In this document: in pieces, positions 26,625 through 35,122 of the stretch
Layout of the letters: each line of letters starts with the position of its first letter
Position numbering within the stretch: position 1 is the first letter of the stretch
Origin: Sphingomonas naasensis
GTDB lineage: Bacteria > Pseudomonadota > Alphaproteobacteria > Sphingomonadales > Sphingomonadaceae
Length of the DNA: 64,000 nt
Direction: 5' to 3'
Assembly: GCF_004792695.1 (NCBI RefSeq)
Contig: NZ_SRXU01000004.1
Location: 248,001-312,000 of the forward strand
The notes under the pieces: model-generated
Told to the model about the DNA's origin: nothing
Seen by the model: the letters and a program-made list of their open reading frames with translations, nothing else
Database searches by the model: none
Position numbers and translations under genes: made by a program

Positions 26625-27593
26625 TCAGTCGAGCCGATGCTCGCCCTTGACCCAGCGGACCGTGCCCGAGCTGGCGCGCATCACCACGCTTTCGGTGGTC
26701 ATCTTGCCGCGCACGCGCTTGACGCCTTCGAGCAGCGAGCCGTCGGTGACGCCAGTGGCGGCGAAGATGCAGTCGCCCTTGGCGAGATCGGTGAGGTCGT
26801 AGATCTTGTCGAGATCGTCGATCCCCCATTTGCGCGCGCGGGCGCGCTCGTCGTCGTTGCGGAACAGCAGCCGGCCCTTGAACTGGCCGCCGACGCAGCG
26901 CAGCGCCGCGCAGGCGAGCACGCCCTCGGGGGCGCCGCCCGAGCCCATGTACATGTCGATCGTCGTGTCGGGATTGGTGGTGGCGATCACCCCCGCCACG
27001 TCGCCGTCGCCGATCAGCACGATGCCGCAGCCGATCGATCGCAGCTCGGCGATCAGCTTCTCGTGGCGCGGCCGATCGAGCACGCAGACGATGATCTCGT
27101 TGGGCGCGACGCCCTTGGCCGCGGCGAGCGCCTTGACGTTGTCGGTCGGCGATTTGGCGAGATCGATCACGCCGTCGGGATAGCCGGGGCCGACCGCGAT
27201 CTTGTCCATATAGACGTCGGGCGCATTGAGCAGGCAGCCATGCTCGGCGACGGCGAGCACCGCGAGCGCGTTGGGGCCGGCCTTGGCGCAGATCGTGGTG
27301 CCTTCGAGGGGGTCGAGCGCGATGTCGATCTTGGGGCCGGTGCCGATCGCCGAGCCGACCTTCTCGCCGATGAACAGCATCGGCGCCTCGTCGCGCTCGC
27401 CTTCGCCGATCACCACGGTACCGTCCATGTAGAGCGAATTGAGCGCCTCGCGCATCGCCTCGACCGCGACATGATCGGCGGCCTTTTCGTCGCCGCGACC
27501 GACGAGGCTCGACGCGGCGATCGCCGCGGCTTCGGTGACGCGCACCATTTCGAGCACGAGGACACGGTCGAGAACATGGCTGGCGGTCGGCAT
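26625..27593 (-). CDS. glpX: class II fructose-1,6-bisphosphatase
   Basis: 322 residues. Metal-binding GEGERDEAPML (near 63-75) and DPLEGTT (near 93-99), a GlpX core GSGGAPEGVLACAALRCVGG and the C-terminal ATGVTDGSLLEGV all fit. Hydrolyses FBP to fructose 6-phosphate in gluconeogenesis. AAGGGGATCC precedes the ATG. It lies downstream of homoserine dehydrogenase on the same strand, separated by a small gene on the other strand. Confidence 0.97.
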   Translation of the reverse strand: MPTASHVLDRVLVLEMVRVTEAAAIAASSLVGRGDEKAADHVAVEAMREALNSLYMDGTVVIGEGERDEAPMLFIGEKVGSAIGTGPKIDIALDPLEGTTICAKAGPNALAVLAVAEHGCLLNAPDVYMDKIAVGPGYPDGVIDLAKSPTDNVKALAAAKGVAPNEIIVCVLDRPRHEKLIAELRSIGCGIVLIGDGDVAGVIATTNPDTTIDMYMGSGGAPEGVLACAALRCVGGQFKGRLLFRNDDERARARKWGIDDLDKIYDLTDLAKGDCIFAATGVTDGSLLEGVKRVRGKMTTESVVMRASSGTVRWVKGEHRLD

Positions 27594-27736
27594 CGGCTGG
27601 GGATCCCCTTACAGAATGGGGTCGCGATAGGAGGCGCAGGTTGCAGTGTCGAGGCTGCTAGCGCTGTCAGGCCGATCGCAATTTCGCCACAACCGCGCGC
27701 CAGCCTCGCTTCGTCGCAAGCGGGGAGCGAATCGCG

Positions 27737-28078
27737 ATGTTCTTGCCGTTGCTGCTGCTGCTTCAGGACGCGCCCGCGCTCGAGACGGCAATCGCCGACG
27801 CCCGGGCGAAAACCGCCGGCGACGTGCCGTGCCGGGCGACCACGGAGGAAGGCGAGGTCGTCATCTGCAAGCTGCGCGACGCCGATCGCTATCGCGTGCC
27901 TTTCGTCGCGCCCGGAAGACAGGAGCTGCCCGATCAGCGCGTCGCGCGGCTGGTCGGCCAGCGCACCGAGCCCGAATGCGGGCAGGGCGCCTTCATGGCG
28001 CATTGCGGGTTCGTCGGCGCCAGCGTTTCGGTCGGCGGGCGCGGGCTCCAATGGGTGGAGCGCAAGCTGGCGCCCTGA
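27737..28078 (+). CDS. small secreted protein of unknown function
   Basis: 113 residues, not recognised as a named family. A short hydrophobic N-terminus (MFLPLLLLLQ) suggests export. Four Cys residues (VPCRATTEEGEVVICKL; TEPECGQG; MAHCGF) could make two disulfides. GGGAG lies nine bases before the ATG. It fits tightly between hom and glpX on the opposite strand; its stop abuts the hom stop. Coding is likely but unproven. Confidence 0.65.
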   Translation: MFLPLLLLLQDAPALETAIADARAKTAGDVPCRATTEEGEVVICKLRDADRYRVPFVAPGRQELPDQRVARLVGQRTEPECGQGAFMAHCGFVGASVSVGGRGLQWVERKLAP

Positions 28079-29371
28079 TCACTCGCCGAGGATGTGCATC
28101 CACATCGGCTCGCCGACGAGGCTCTGCGAGCCGCGCAGCTTGTCGAGCGCCTGCGCGACGCTGCGCTCGGGCCCTTCGTGCGTGACGATCGCGACGAGCA
28201 CGCTGCCATCGGCCTGCGCGCCGCGCTGGATCAGGCTCTCGATCGAGACCCCGGCATCGCGCATCGCCGCGGCGATCTCGGCGAGCACGCCGACCTTGTC
28301 GGCGACGGTGAGGCGGACATAGGCACGCGCACGCCGCTCGCCGCTATCGGCCGCGTCCTGCGCGGCGAGCGCGTCGGCGGGCATCGCATAGGGCGGGCCG
28401 AATTCGCCGCGGGCGATGTCGATCAGATCGGCGACCACGGCGCTGGCGGTTGGGCCGTCGCCTGCGCCGGCGCCCTGGAACAGCAGCCGGCCGACGAAAT
28501 TGCCTTCGGCGACGACCGCGTTGGTCGAGCCGAGAACGTGCGCGAGCGGGTGGCTGAGCGGCACGAGATGCGGATGGACGCGCTGGAACAGCCCGTGCGG
28601 GCCGGCATCGGCGACGCCGAGCAGCCGGATGCGATAGCCGAGCGCCGCGGCCTCGGCGATGTCGGCGGCGATGACGTGGCGCACGCCGGTGATCGCGACA
28701 TCGTCGAACGCGGGCTGCGCACCGAAGGCGACGCTGGCGAGGATCGAGAGCTTGTGCGCGGCGTCGACGCCGTCGATGTCGAAGCTCGGATCGGCCTCGG
28801 CATAGCCCAATGCCTGCGCCTCGCTCAGGATCTCGGCGAAGTCGCGGCCCTCGGCCTCCATCTTGGAGAGGATGAAATTGCAGGTGCCGTTGAGGATGCC
28901 GTAGACGCGGCCGATCACGTTCGCGGCGGCGCCTTCGCGCAGCCCCTTGATCACCGGCACGCCGCCGGCGACCGCGGCTTCGAACTTGAGCGCGAGATTG
29001 GCGGCCTCGGCGGCGCGCGCGAGCTCGAGCCCGTGATGCGCGATCATCGCCTTGTTGGCGGTGACGAGGCTCTTGCCTGCGGCCAGCGTCGCGCGGGCGA
29101 GCGCCAGCGCCGGGCCGTCCGAGCCGCCGACCAGCTCGACCACCACGTCCGCCTGCGGGTGCCGCGCCAGCTCGGCGGGATCGTCGATCCAGTCGAAGCG
29201 CGCGATGTCGACCCCGCGATCCTTGGTCCGGTCGCGCGCCGAGACCGCCACCACTTCGATCGGCCGCCCCGCGCGCCGTGCGATCAGCTCGCCATTGGCG
29301 TCGAGCAGGCGAATCACGCCCGCACCCACGGTTCCAAGGCCGGCAAGTGCGATGCGGAGCGGTTCGGTCAT
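28079..29371 (-). CDS. hom: homoserine dehydrogenase
   Basis: 430 residues. NAD(P)-binding GLGTVGAGVIRLL at residues 10-22, VVVELVGG and SLVTANKAMIAHHG near 100, the substrate region GGVPVIKGLREG and GILNGTCNFIL, then LGYAEADPSFDIDG with the catalytic Asp/Lys region. A C-terminal ACT domain (about 350-430, VADKVGVLAEIAAAMRDAGVSIESL) suggests feedback control by threonine. Reduces aspartate semialdehyde to homoserine. The frame is open upstream, but the ATG at 29371 matches the family start. Confidence 0.97.
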   Translation of the reverse strand: MTEPLRIALAGLGTVGAGVIRLLDANGELIARRAGRPIEVVAVSARDRTKDRGVDIARFDWIDDPAELARHPQADVVVELVGGSDGPALALARATLAAGKSLVTANKAMIAHHGLELARAAEAANLALKFEAAVAGGVPVIKGLREGAAANVIGRVYGILNGTCNFILSKMEAEGRDFAEILSEAQALGYAEADPSFDIDGVDAAHKLSILASVAFGAQPAFDDVAITGVRHVIAADIAEAAALGYRIRLLGVADAGPHGLFQRVHPHLVPLSHPLAHVLGSTNAVVAEGNFVGRLLFQGAGAGDGPTASAVVADLIDIARGEFGPPYAMPADALAAQDAADSGERRARAYVRLTVADKVGVLAEIAAAMRDAGVSIESLIQRGAQADGSVLVAIVTHEGPERSVAQALDKLRGSQSLVGEPMWMHILGE

Positions 29372-29383
29372 GTTCTCTCTCAC

Positions 29384-29523
29384 TCCCCTCCCTGCAAGGG
29401 AGGGGCTGGGGGTGGGTGCGAGCGTCAGCGAGCCCTTCGACGTCTGACGTGAAAGCGGCGAGCGGGGCATCGAGCCCCGCCCGCCGCAACCCACCCCTAA
29501 CCCCTCCCTTGCAGGGAGGGGAA
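29384..29523. repeat. paired palindromes upstream of hom
   Basis: The arm starting at 29385 (CCCCTCCCTGCAAGGGAGGG followed by GGGTGGGTGC-type sequence) is repeated as its complement, ending near 29522 (ACCCACCCC, then another CCCTCCCTTGCAGGGAGGG). Each arm can fold alone and the two can pair with each other across about 65 bases. It sits directly before the hom start codon region and after the dioxygenase gene. Confidence 0.85.
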
Positions 29524-29532
29524 TTAGATTTT

Positions 29533-30480
29533 CTATTTCTTGATCAGCCCGATCTCGGCGAGGCGCTCGGCGAGATAGTCGTGCGCGGTGATCGGCGGCT
29601 CGCGCTCGGGGTTCTGCGCGGTGACGCACCCAGGCAGCGCCTTGATCAGGAAATCGGGCGCGGGATGCAGGAAGAACGGCATCGAATAGCGCGAATGGCC
29701 GCGGCGCTCGGCCGGCGGGTTGACCACGCGGTGCGTGGTCGAGGGCAGGACATGGTTGGTCAGCCGCTGCAGCATGTCGCCGACATTGACCACCATCGCG
29801 CCCTCGGGCGGCTTGACCGCGAGCCATTTGCCGTCGCGGTCGAGCAGCTCGAGCCCGGCTTCCTCGGCGCCGAGCAGCAGCGTGATCAGGTTGATGTCCT
29901 CGTGCGCGCCGGCGCGGACCTCGGGGGCGTTGGCGTCGACCGGCGGATAGTGGAGCAGGCGGAGCACCGAATTGCCGTCCTTGACCGCGGAGTCGAACCA
30001 GTTCGGCGCGAGCCCCAGATAGCGCGCGACCGCCGAGAGCAGCTTGTCGCCGGCATCGTCGAACGCCTGGAACAGCGTCAGGAAGGTATCGCGGAAGCCC
30101 TCCGGCCGGTCGGGCCAGATATTGGGCGACATCGAATCCTCGAAGCGGTGGCCCTTCGCCAGCTCGCGGCCGACATGCCAGAACTCCTTGAGGTCGACAT
30201 ATTGCGCGCCCTTGGCGATCTCGGTCTTGAACGGCGTATAGCCGCGCGCGCCGCCGCCGCCCTCAACGAAATAGCCGCGCTTCTCGTCCTCGGGGAGGTC
30301 GAAGAACGCCTTGGTCGCCGCCCAGGCGCGCTCGATCAGCGCCTGCGGGACGCCGTGATCCTTGACCACGGCGAAGCCGAAGCGCTGGAAGGACTGGCCA
30401 AAGGCCTGGGCGAAGCCATCGGGATCGGACTGCTGATCGGCGAGCGACAGCGTCGGGATTTCGTTCAAAGTGTCGAGCAT
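29533..30480 (-). CDS. isopenicillin-N-synthase-like 2-oxoglutarate/Fe(II) oxygenase
   Basis: 315 residues. DIOX_N region at 1-115 (RFGFAVVKDHGVP, GYTPFKTE), then the double-stranded beta-helix with iron ligands AHEDINLITLL (HxD near 188) and STTHRVV (near 248), and the 2-oxoglutarate-binding RYSMPFF (near 262). The real substrate is unknown; bacterial homologues are rarely characterised. GGAG precedes the ATG. Located between the lipoprotein gene and hom on the same strand. Confidence 0.92.
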   Translation of the reverse strand: MLDTLNEIPTLSLADQQSDPDGFAQAFGQSFQRFGFAVVKDHGVPQALIERAWAATKAFFDLPEDEKRGYFVEGGGGARGYTPFKTEIAKGAQYVDLKEFWHVGRELAKGHRFEDSMSPNIWPDRPEGFRDTFLTLFQAFDDAGDKLLSAVARYLGLAPNWFDSAVKDGNSVLRLLHYPPVDANAPEVRAGAHEDINLITLLLGAEEAGLELLDRDGKWLAVKPPEGAMVVNVGDMLQRLTNHVLPSTTHRVVNPPAERRGHSRYSMPFFLHPAPDFLIKALPGCVTAQNPEREPPITAHDYLAERLAEIGLIKK

Positions 30481-30546
30481 GCGAGTCTCCGGAATTGGAG
30501 ACCGCTTAGACCCGCAGGCCGGTGCCGAACAAGCGGCTCGGCACCG

Positions 30547-31056
30547 CTATTTGCTGCCGACCTCGAGCCGCCCCTTCGTCTTCTGATCGCCCTCCGCGCC
30601 GAGCTGGAGCCGGAACGGGTCGCCTTCGTCGGTGCTGCCCTTGAGCCCGGTGCCGTCCGCCTCGACCCGGAAGCCGCGCGCGGTCATCTTGTCGCGGAAC
30701 CAGCCTTGCACCGTCGCCAGCGGCGCCGGGCTCTCGAAGGTCACGTCGACCGTGCCCTCGTCCTTGCCGCCATCGCCCGAGTTGGCGTCGACGTTGAGCG
30801 CCTTGACCTGCGAATTCGGATAGAGCTTCACCCCGTTGAGGTCGAAATTCTCGGCATTGACGTGAATCTGGGGCAGTTTGATCGAGCCTTCGAAGCCCGG
30901 AACCTTGATCGCCGCCTGGCCATTGCCGTCGGTGGAGACCGTGGTCGAGCTGCCGTTCTCGTCCGATTTGGCGTTGATCTTGATGCTCGTCCCGGTTCCC
31001 GAGCCGTCGCAGGCGGCGAGCGGGAGCAGCGGCAGTAGCAGGGCGAGGCGAAGCAT
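30547..31056 (-). CDS. predicted lipoprotein of unknown function
   Basis: 169 residues. The signal peptide ends in a lipobox (PLLPLAACDG, Cys16). The mature part is Gly/Ser/Asp-rich at first, then has alternating beta-type segments (AAIKVPGFEGSIKLPQIHV) and the region VQGWFRDKMTARGFRVEADG, as in small periplasmic proteins. No named family recognised. GGAG precedes the ATG by seven bases. It diverges from the Bcr/CflA exporter. Confidence 0.8.
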   Translation of the reverse strand: MLRLALLLPLLPLAACDGSGTGTSIKINAKSDENGSSTTVSTDGNGQAAIKVPGFEGSIKLPQIHVNAENFDLNGVKLYPNSQVKALNVDANSGDGGKDEGTVDVTFESPAPLATVQGWFRDKMTARGFRVEADGTGLKGSTDEGDPFRLQLGAEGDQKTKGRLEVGSK

Positions 31057-31135
31057 CGCGGATCTCCGTTGGCGTATTATGTATGCAATACACTAGCGCC
31101 CGGCGCCGGGGCCGTCAACCAAGGGGGTGACGCCC
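31057..31135. promoter_or_regulatory. divergent promoter region, lipoprotein / MFS exporter
   Basis: Only about 80 bases separate the two divergent starts. The only AT-rich stretch, near 31074-31091, contains GTATT and AATAC as a short inverted repeat around ATGTATGC, with TATTAT as a possible -10. This could be a shared operator. The evidence is the arrangement alone. Confidence 0.35.
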
Positions 31136-32398
31136 GTGCCGCTATCCGCCATGGGCAACGCCATGGCCGAACCGCATCTCTCCACCGATTCCGCCAATCG
31201 CGCGCCGCTGCGCTTCGGCGAGTTCGTGACGCTGATCGCGTCGATGATGGCGCTGACTGCGCTCGGCATCGATTCGATGTTGCCGGCGCTGCCCGCGATC
31301 GGTGAGAGCCTCGACGTCGTCGAGCCCAACCACCGCCAGTTCGTGATCACGGCCTTCCTGCTCGGCTTCGCGTTCGCGCAGCTGATCTATGGGCCGCTCT
31401 CGGATCGGTTCGGGCGCCGGCCGGTGCTGGTGATCGCGCTGGTCTCGTATGTCCTCACCAGCGCGCTCGCGGCGATCTCGGGCAGCTTCGAGCTGCTGCT
31501 CGTCGCCCGCGCGGCAATGGGCGCCTCGGCGGCTGGCGCGCGCGTCGTGACGGTGGCGCTGGTGCGCGATTGCTTCGCCGGCCGCGCAATGGCGCGGGTG
31601 ATGAGCTTGGCCTTCATCGTCTTCATGGCGGCACCGATCTTCGCCCCGGCGTTCGGTCAGGCGGTGCTCGGCGCAGGGGGATCGTGGCGGATGATCTTCT
31701 GGGGCGTCGCCGGCGTGGCGGCGCTGGTTGTGCTGTGGTTCTGGCTGCGCATGCCCGAGACGCTCGATTCCGCCAATCGCCAGTCGCTGCGGCCGGCGCG
31801 GATCGTGGCCGATTACGGGCTGGTGCTGCGCGATCGCTGCGCCGTGGGCTACACCGTCGCCGCCGCCCTGCTCTCGGGCGGGCTGTTCGGCTTCATCGGC
31901 TCGGTCCAGCAGATCATGGCCGATGTGTTCGGCCGGCCCGAGCTGCTCACTGTCGTGTTCGCGACGGTGGCGAGCACGATGGCGGTCGGGTCGTTCCTCA
32001 ATTCGCGGATCGTGATGAAGATCGGCACGCGGCGCATCTCGCACAGCGCGCTGTCGGCGTTGATCCTGTTCGCGGCGATCCATCTCGTCGTCGCCTTTGG
32101 CGGTTACGAGAATCTGTGGACCTTCGCGATCCTGCAGGCGCTGATGATGGCGAGCTTCGGCCTCGCCACGTCGAACTTCTCGGCGATGGCGATGGAGCGG
32201 ATGGGGGAGATTGCCGGAACCGCATCGAGCCTGCAGGGCTTCGTCACGACCTTGGGCGGGGCGCTGATCGGCGCGCAGATCGGCCAATCGTTCAACGGCA
32301 CCACCGTGCCGCTCTATGCCGGATTCCTTGGCATGGGCGTGCTTGCCTTCGCTGCGATCGCGGTTGCCGAGCGCGGGCGGCTTTTTCGCCCGAGCTGA
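31136..32398 (+). CDS. Bcr/CflA-family MFS multidrug exporter
   Basis: About 420 residues and twelve predicted helices. The Bcr/CflA hallmarks are DSMLPALPAIGESL in helix 1, the loop GPLSDRFGRRPVL (MFS motif A, near 85-97) and RAAMGASAAGARVVTVALVRD (near 125). It would export drugs or metabolites by proton antiport. Start uncertain: the GTG at 31136 is chosen because AAGGGGG ends eight bases upstream; GTG 31127 and ATG 31151 are alternatives. A GAACGGAAA hairpin follows the stop. Confidence 0.93.
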   Translation: MPLSAMGNAMAEPHLSTDSANRAPLRFGEFVTLIASMMALTALGIDSMLPALPAIGESLDVVEPNHRQFVITAFLLGFAFAQLIYGPLSDRFGRRPVLVIALVSYVLTSALAAISGSFELLLVARAAMGASAAGARVVTVALVRDCFAGRAMARVMSLAFIVFMAAPIFAPAFGQAVLGAGGSWRMIFWGVAGVAALVVLWFWLRMPETLDSANRQSLRPARIVADYGLVLRDRCAVGYTVAAALLSGGLFGFIGSVQQIMADVFGRPELLTVVFATVASTMAVGSFLNSRIVMKIGTRRISHSALSALILFAAIHLVVAFGGYENLWTFAILQALMMASFGLATSNFSAMAMERMGEIAGTASSLQGFVTTLGGALIGAQIGQSFNGTTVPLYAGFLGMGVLAFAAIAVAERGRLFRPS

Positions 32399-32420
32399 GC
32401 GGCTTCCCGCCCTCTCCACG

Positions 32421-32446
32421 GAACGGAAACGCCTCGCTTTCCGTTC
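32421..32446 (+). terminator. hairpin after the MFS exporter
   Basis: A perfect 9-bp inverted repeat, GAACGGAAA (32421-32429) and TTTCCGTTC (32438-32446), 22 bases after the exporter stop. No T-run follows. Confidence 0.5.
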
Positions 32447-32497
32447 GCACATCGGACGGGGGGAGTTTTCGCCCTCCACAGCAAAAAAGGACAGGCG

Positions 32498-32848
32498 ATG
32501 GGCGGTCATCAGGTTCCGATTCAAGGTCCGGGCGACGACGGGTTTGACGACGATGGCTATGATGAGAGCCAGCGCGCCGAGATCATCGAGGCGACCAACG
32601 ATGCGCCCAGCGACGGCAACATCCTGACCGATATCCCGATCGATCTCGGCGAAGATGGCGACGACGACGACACCGACGAGCTGCGCATGGTCGACGACGA
32701 GCTGGGCGAGGAGGACGACGAGGTCGATCTCGACGGCGAAGATCTGCGCGAGGACGAGATCCAGGCCGATCTAGACGACGAGGATGTCGAGGAAGCGGAT
32801 CTCGACGAGGAGCTCGACGACGGCGACGATACCGCGCTCGCACCCTGA
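32498..32848 (+). CDS. hyperacidic small protein of unknown function
   Basis: 116 residues, with Asp/Glu making up close to half of the chain (for example GEDGDDDDTDELRMVDDEL) and almost no basic residues, so very likely disordered. AAGGACAGGCG precedes the ATG, giving good initiation support. No family recognised. It could be a metal- or cation-binding protein, a nucleic-acid mimic or a chaperone-like polyanion; nothing in the sequence chooses. Followed after about 60 bases by the YdeI-like gene. Confidence 0.7.
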   Translation: MGGHQVPIQGPGDDGFDDDGYDESQRAEIIEATNDAPSDGNILTDIPIDLGEDGDDDDTDELRMVDDELGEEDDEVDLDGEDLREDEIQADLDDEDVEEADLDEELDDGDDTALAP

Positions 32849-32910
32849 GCATGCTTGACGCGGCGGCGGCGCGAACCCAGCATGCCGCCGCGCCACTGGA
32901 GGGGGACGCC

Positions 32911-33504
32911 ATGCCACGCGACTCGCGCGTCGACAGCTATATCGCCGGCCGGGCCGAATTCGCCCAGCCGATCCTCGCCTGGCTCCGCGAGCGTGTGCAT
33001 GCCGCCTGTCCCGACATCACGGAATCGATCAAATGGTCGATGCCCGCCTTCACCTACAAGGGCCGGCCGCTCGCCAATATGGCCGCGTTCAAGGCGCATG
33101 CGACCTTCGGCTTCTGGTATCGCGATGCGATGGCGACCGGCAGGGAAGGCGAGGCGATGGGCCAATATGGCCGGATCGAAACGCTCGCGGACTTGCCCAC
33201 CGCCGACGCCTTCGAGGCGCAGATTCGCGAGGCTGCGGCGCGGATCGATTCCGGTGAGAAGCCGGCGCGCGCGGCCAAGCCGCCCAAGCCCGAGGCGGAA
33301 GTGCCGCCCGAGCTCGCCGAGGGGCTCGCCGGGGACGCCAAAGCGGCAGCCACCTTCGAGGGCTTCCCGCCCGGCTGCCGTCGCGAATATTGCGAGTGGA
33401 TCGCCGAGGCCAAGCGGCCCGAGACCAAGGCCAAGCGGGTTGCCGAAGCCGTCGCATGGATACGCGAGGGGAAACGGCGCAACTGGAAATATGAGAACTG
33501 CTGA
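32911..33504 (+). CDS. YdeI/OmdA-like protein with DUF1801 region
   Basis: 197 residues. N-terminal DUF1801-type domain (about 1-110: AWLRERVHAACPDITESIKWSMPAFTYKGRPL), an Ala/Pro/Lys linker, and a C-terminal OmdA-type bacteriocin-protection motif (GFPPGCRREYCEWIAEAKRPETKAKRVAEAV). The molecular function is unknown; YdeI/OmdA homologues have been tied to resistance to cationic peptides. A GGAGGGGG site precedes the ATG at 32911. Confidence 0.85.
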   Translation: MPRDSRVDSYIAGRAEFAQPILAWLRERVHAACPDITESIKWSMPAFTYKGRPLANMAAFKAHATFGFWYRDAMATGREGEAMGQYGRIETLADLPTADAFEAQIREAAARIDSGEKPARAAKPPKPEAEVPPELAEGLAGDAKAAATFEGFPPGCRREYCEWIAEAKRPETKAKRVAEAVAWIREGKRRNWKYENC

Positions 33505-33532
33505 GTGCACCCCCGGCCGATCAGCCGCCCAT

Positions 33533-33673
33533 AAATTCCTCCCTCGCGCAGCGGGGGAGGGGGACCAGCCGCAGGCTGGTGGAGGGGGCCTCTCGGCAGG
33601 CGACGTCGCCCGCGGCCAAGCCCCCTCCGTCGCCTTCGTCGCCACCGCCCCCGTTGCGCGAGGGAGGAATTTT
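33533..33673. repeat. paired-palindrome gap element (CCTCCC family), copy 1
   Basis: The terminal arms AAATTCCTCCCTCGCGCA and TGCGCGAGGGAGGAATTT are exact complements; inner GC-rich segments (GGGGGAGGGGGACCAGCC, CCCCCTCC) pair further. About 140 bases in the gap before exbD. The same layout recurs at 35777-35910. Confidence 0.88.
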
Positions 33674-33697
33674 CGCGACTTGCGCCTTCATCCTCAC

Positions 33698-33714
33698 ATG
33701 ATACGTTACATCAT
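33698..33714. promoter_or_regulatory. short palindrome upstream of exbD, candidate operator
   Basis: ATGATACGTTACATCAT has perfect 5-bp arms around a 7-base centre and lies just upstream of the strong AAGGAGGAA ribosome site of exbD. It is one of few AT-rich stretches in the region. Metal-responsive control is possible for an ExbD gene, but the regulator cannot be named. Confidence 0.3.
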
Positions 33715-33734
33715 CAACAAGGAGGAAAGCTGTC

Positions 33735-34142
33735 ATGGTCAAGGCCGCACGCATTTCCGAGCCCGTCCCGTTCAGCGCGATCAACGTCACGCCGTTCATC
33801 GACGTGATGCTGGTGCTGCTGATCGTGATGATCCTCAGCATCCCGAACGCGACGCACAAGGTGCCGATCACGCTCCCGGTCGACGGCGGGGCGACGGAGC
33901 CTGAGCAGCCGCACAAGCTCGCGATCGACAGCGCGGGCGCGTTGTTCTGGGATGGCGGCCGGATCTCCGACGCCGAATTGCCCGCGCGGCTGACCGCGCT
34001 ACGCGCCGACGCCGCCGGCGTGCTCCATATGCAGACCGATCCCGATGCGCGCTACGATCGGTTCGACGCGGTGCTCGCGGTGGTCAAGCGCGCGGGCGTC
34101 GAGAAGTTGGGCTTTGTCGGGAACCAGCCGCTTCCCGATTGA
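33735..34142 (+). CDS. exbD: ExbD/TolR-family energy-transducing protein
   Basis: 135 residues with one N-terminal membrane helix (about 22-40) preceded by the family start INVTPFIDVMLVLLIVMI, which contains the essential Asp. The periplasmic part is short. ExbD works with ExbB and TonB to energise outer-membrane receptors. No exbB or tonB neighbour is present in the window, so this is an orphan copy. An AAGGAGGAA site precedes the ATG. Confidence 0.92.
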   Translation: MVKAARISEPVPFSAINVTPFIDVMLVLLIVMILSIPNATHKVPITLPVDGGATEPEQPHKLAIDSAGALFWDGGRISDAELPARLTALRADAAGVLHMQTDPDARYDRFDAVLAVVKRAGVEKLGFVGNQPLPD

Positions 34143-34201
34143 TGCGGAACAGGTGCGACGGCGGGCGCGTTCGTCGTCCGCTGTCCAACCTGGATTATTC
34201 T

Positions 34202-35122
34202 ATGCGCCTGTCCTTGCCGTTGCTTTTCACGCTCGCAGCCTGTTCCACCCAACCCACGCAAAACAGCACCGCGACCGACAACGACGTCGCGTCGGTGCCC
34301 GTCGGAATGGCAAGTCCCGAGCCTTCGGACACTCCCTCCTCCACGGCCGCGGTGACGCCCGCGACACCGGCGACACCGGCGACACCCGCGCCGCTCGCGC
34401 CGCTCGCGCCGCCGGCGCCCGGGCAGCCGGGCGGGCTCGACGATGATCGCACCCCGGTCAGCGAGGCACCGTTCACCGAAGCGAGCGCGCAGGGCGCCGC
34501 CAATGTCGTGCAGACCTATTATGCGCTGCTCGAGGCCGGCAAATATGGCGAGGCCTATCGGCTCTGGGAGCCGGGCGCGGCCGGGATGACTCCCGGCGCC
34601 TTCGCAGCGAGCTTCGGCCGCTATTCCGAATATCACGCCAATATCGGCGCGCCGGGACGGATCGATGCCGGCGCCGGTCAGCGCTACGTGACGGTGCCGG
34701 TGCAGGTCTATGGCCGGCTCAGGCAGGGCGGGCGACCGTTCAACATGCGCGGCTCGGTCACGCTCCACCGCGCCGGCGCTATCGACGGTGCCACCGCCGA
34801 ACAGCGCCGCTGGCGGATCCGCAGCAGTGACATCAAGCCGCGTCCGGGCGAGGCGACGCCGTCCCCCCGGCCGACCGAGGACAACCGCTCGACCGCGCGC
34901 TATCGCTGCATGGATGGATCGCGCCTCGTCGTGCGCTTCGATCCGGACAACAATCGCGTTGCGGTCTCGCGCGGCGGCAAGCCGTTCGCCACGCTGCCGG
35001 GCCAGCGCGTCGCCTCGGGTATCCGCTATGCCGCCAACGGCTACGAGCTGCGCGGCAAGGGCGAGGCGATGACCTTCACGGCGCCCGGCCTGCCGCCGGT
35101 CGCCTGCACGGTCATTCGCTGA
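34202..35122 (+). CDS. lipoprotein with C-terminal MliC (lysozyme-inhibitor) domain
   Basis: 306 residues. Lipobox FTLAACSTQ (Cys12), a Thr/Pro/Ala-rich linker with ATPATPATPAPLAPLAPPAP (about 60-80), a central domain (about 110-225, VVQTYYALLEAGKYGEAYRLW, as in NTF2-like or DUF4019-type regions), then a MliC-like domain (about 235-306: YRCMDGSRLVVRFD to CTVIR, with the paired Cys). MliC proteins bind and inhibit c-type lysozyme. The ATG at 34202 is chosen because the lipobox follows it. Confidence 0.83.
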   Translation: MRLSLPLLFTLAACSTQPTQNSTATDNDVASVPVGMASPEPSDTPSSTAAVTPATPATPATPAPLAPLAPPAPGQPGGLDDDRTPVSEAPFTEASAQGAANVVQTYYALLEAGKYGEAYRLWEPGAAGMTPGAFAASFGRYSEYHANIGAPGRIDAGAGQRYVTVPVQVYGRLRQGGRPFNMRGSVTLHRAGAIDGATAEQRRWRIRSSDIKPRPGEATPSPRPTEDNRSTARYRCMDGSRLVVRFDPDNNRVAVSRGGKPFATLPGQRVASGIRYAANGYELRGKGEAMTFTAPGLPPVACTVIR

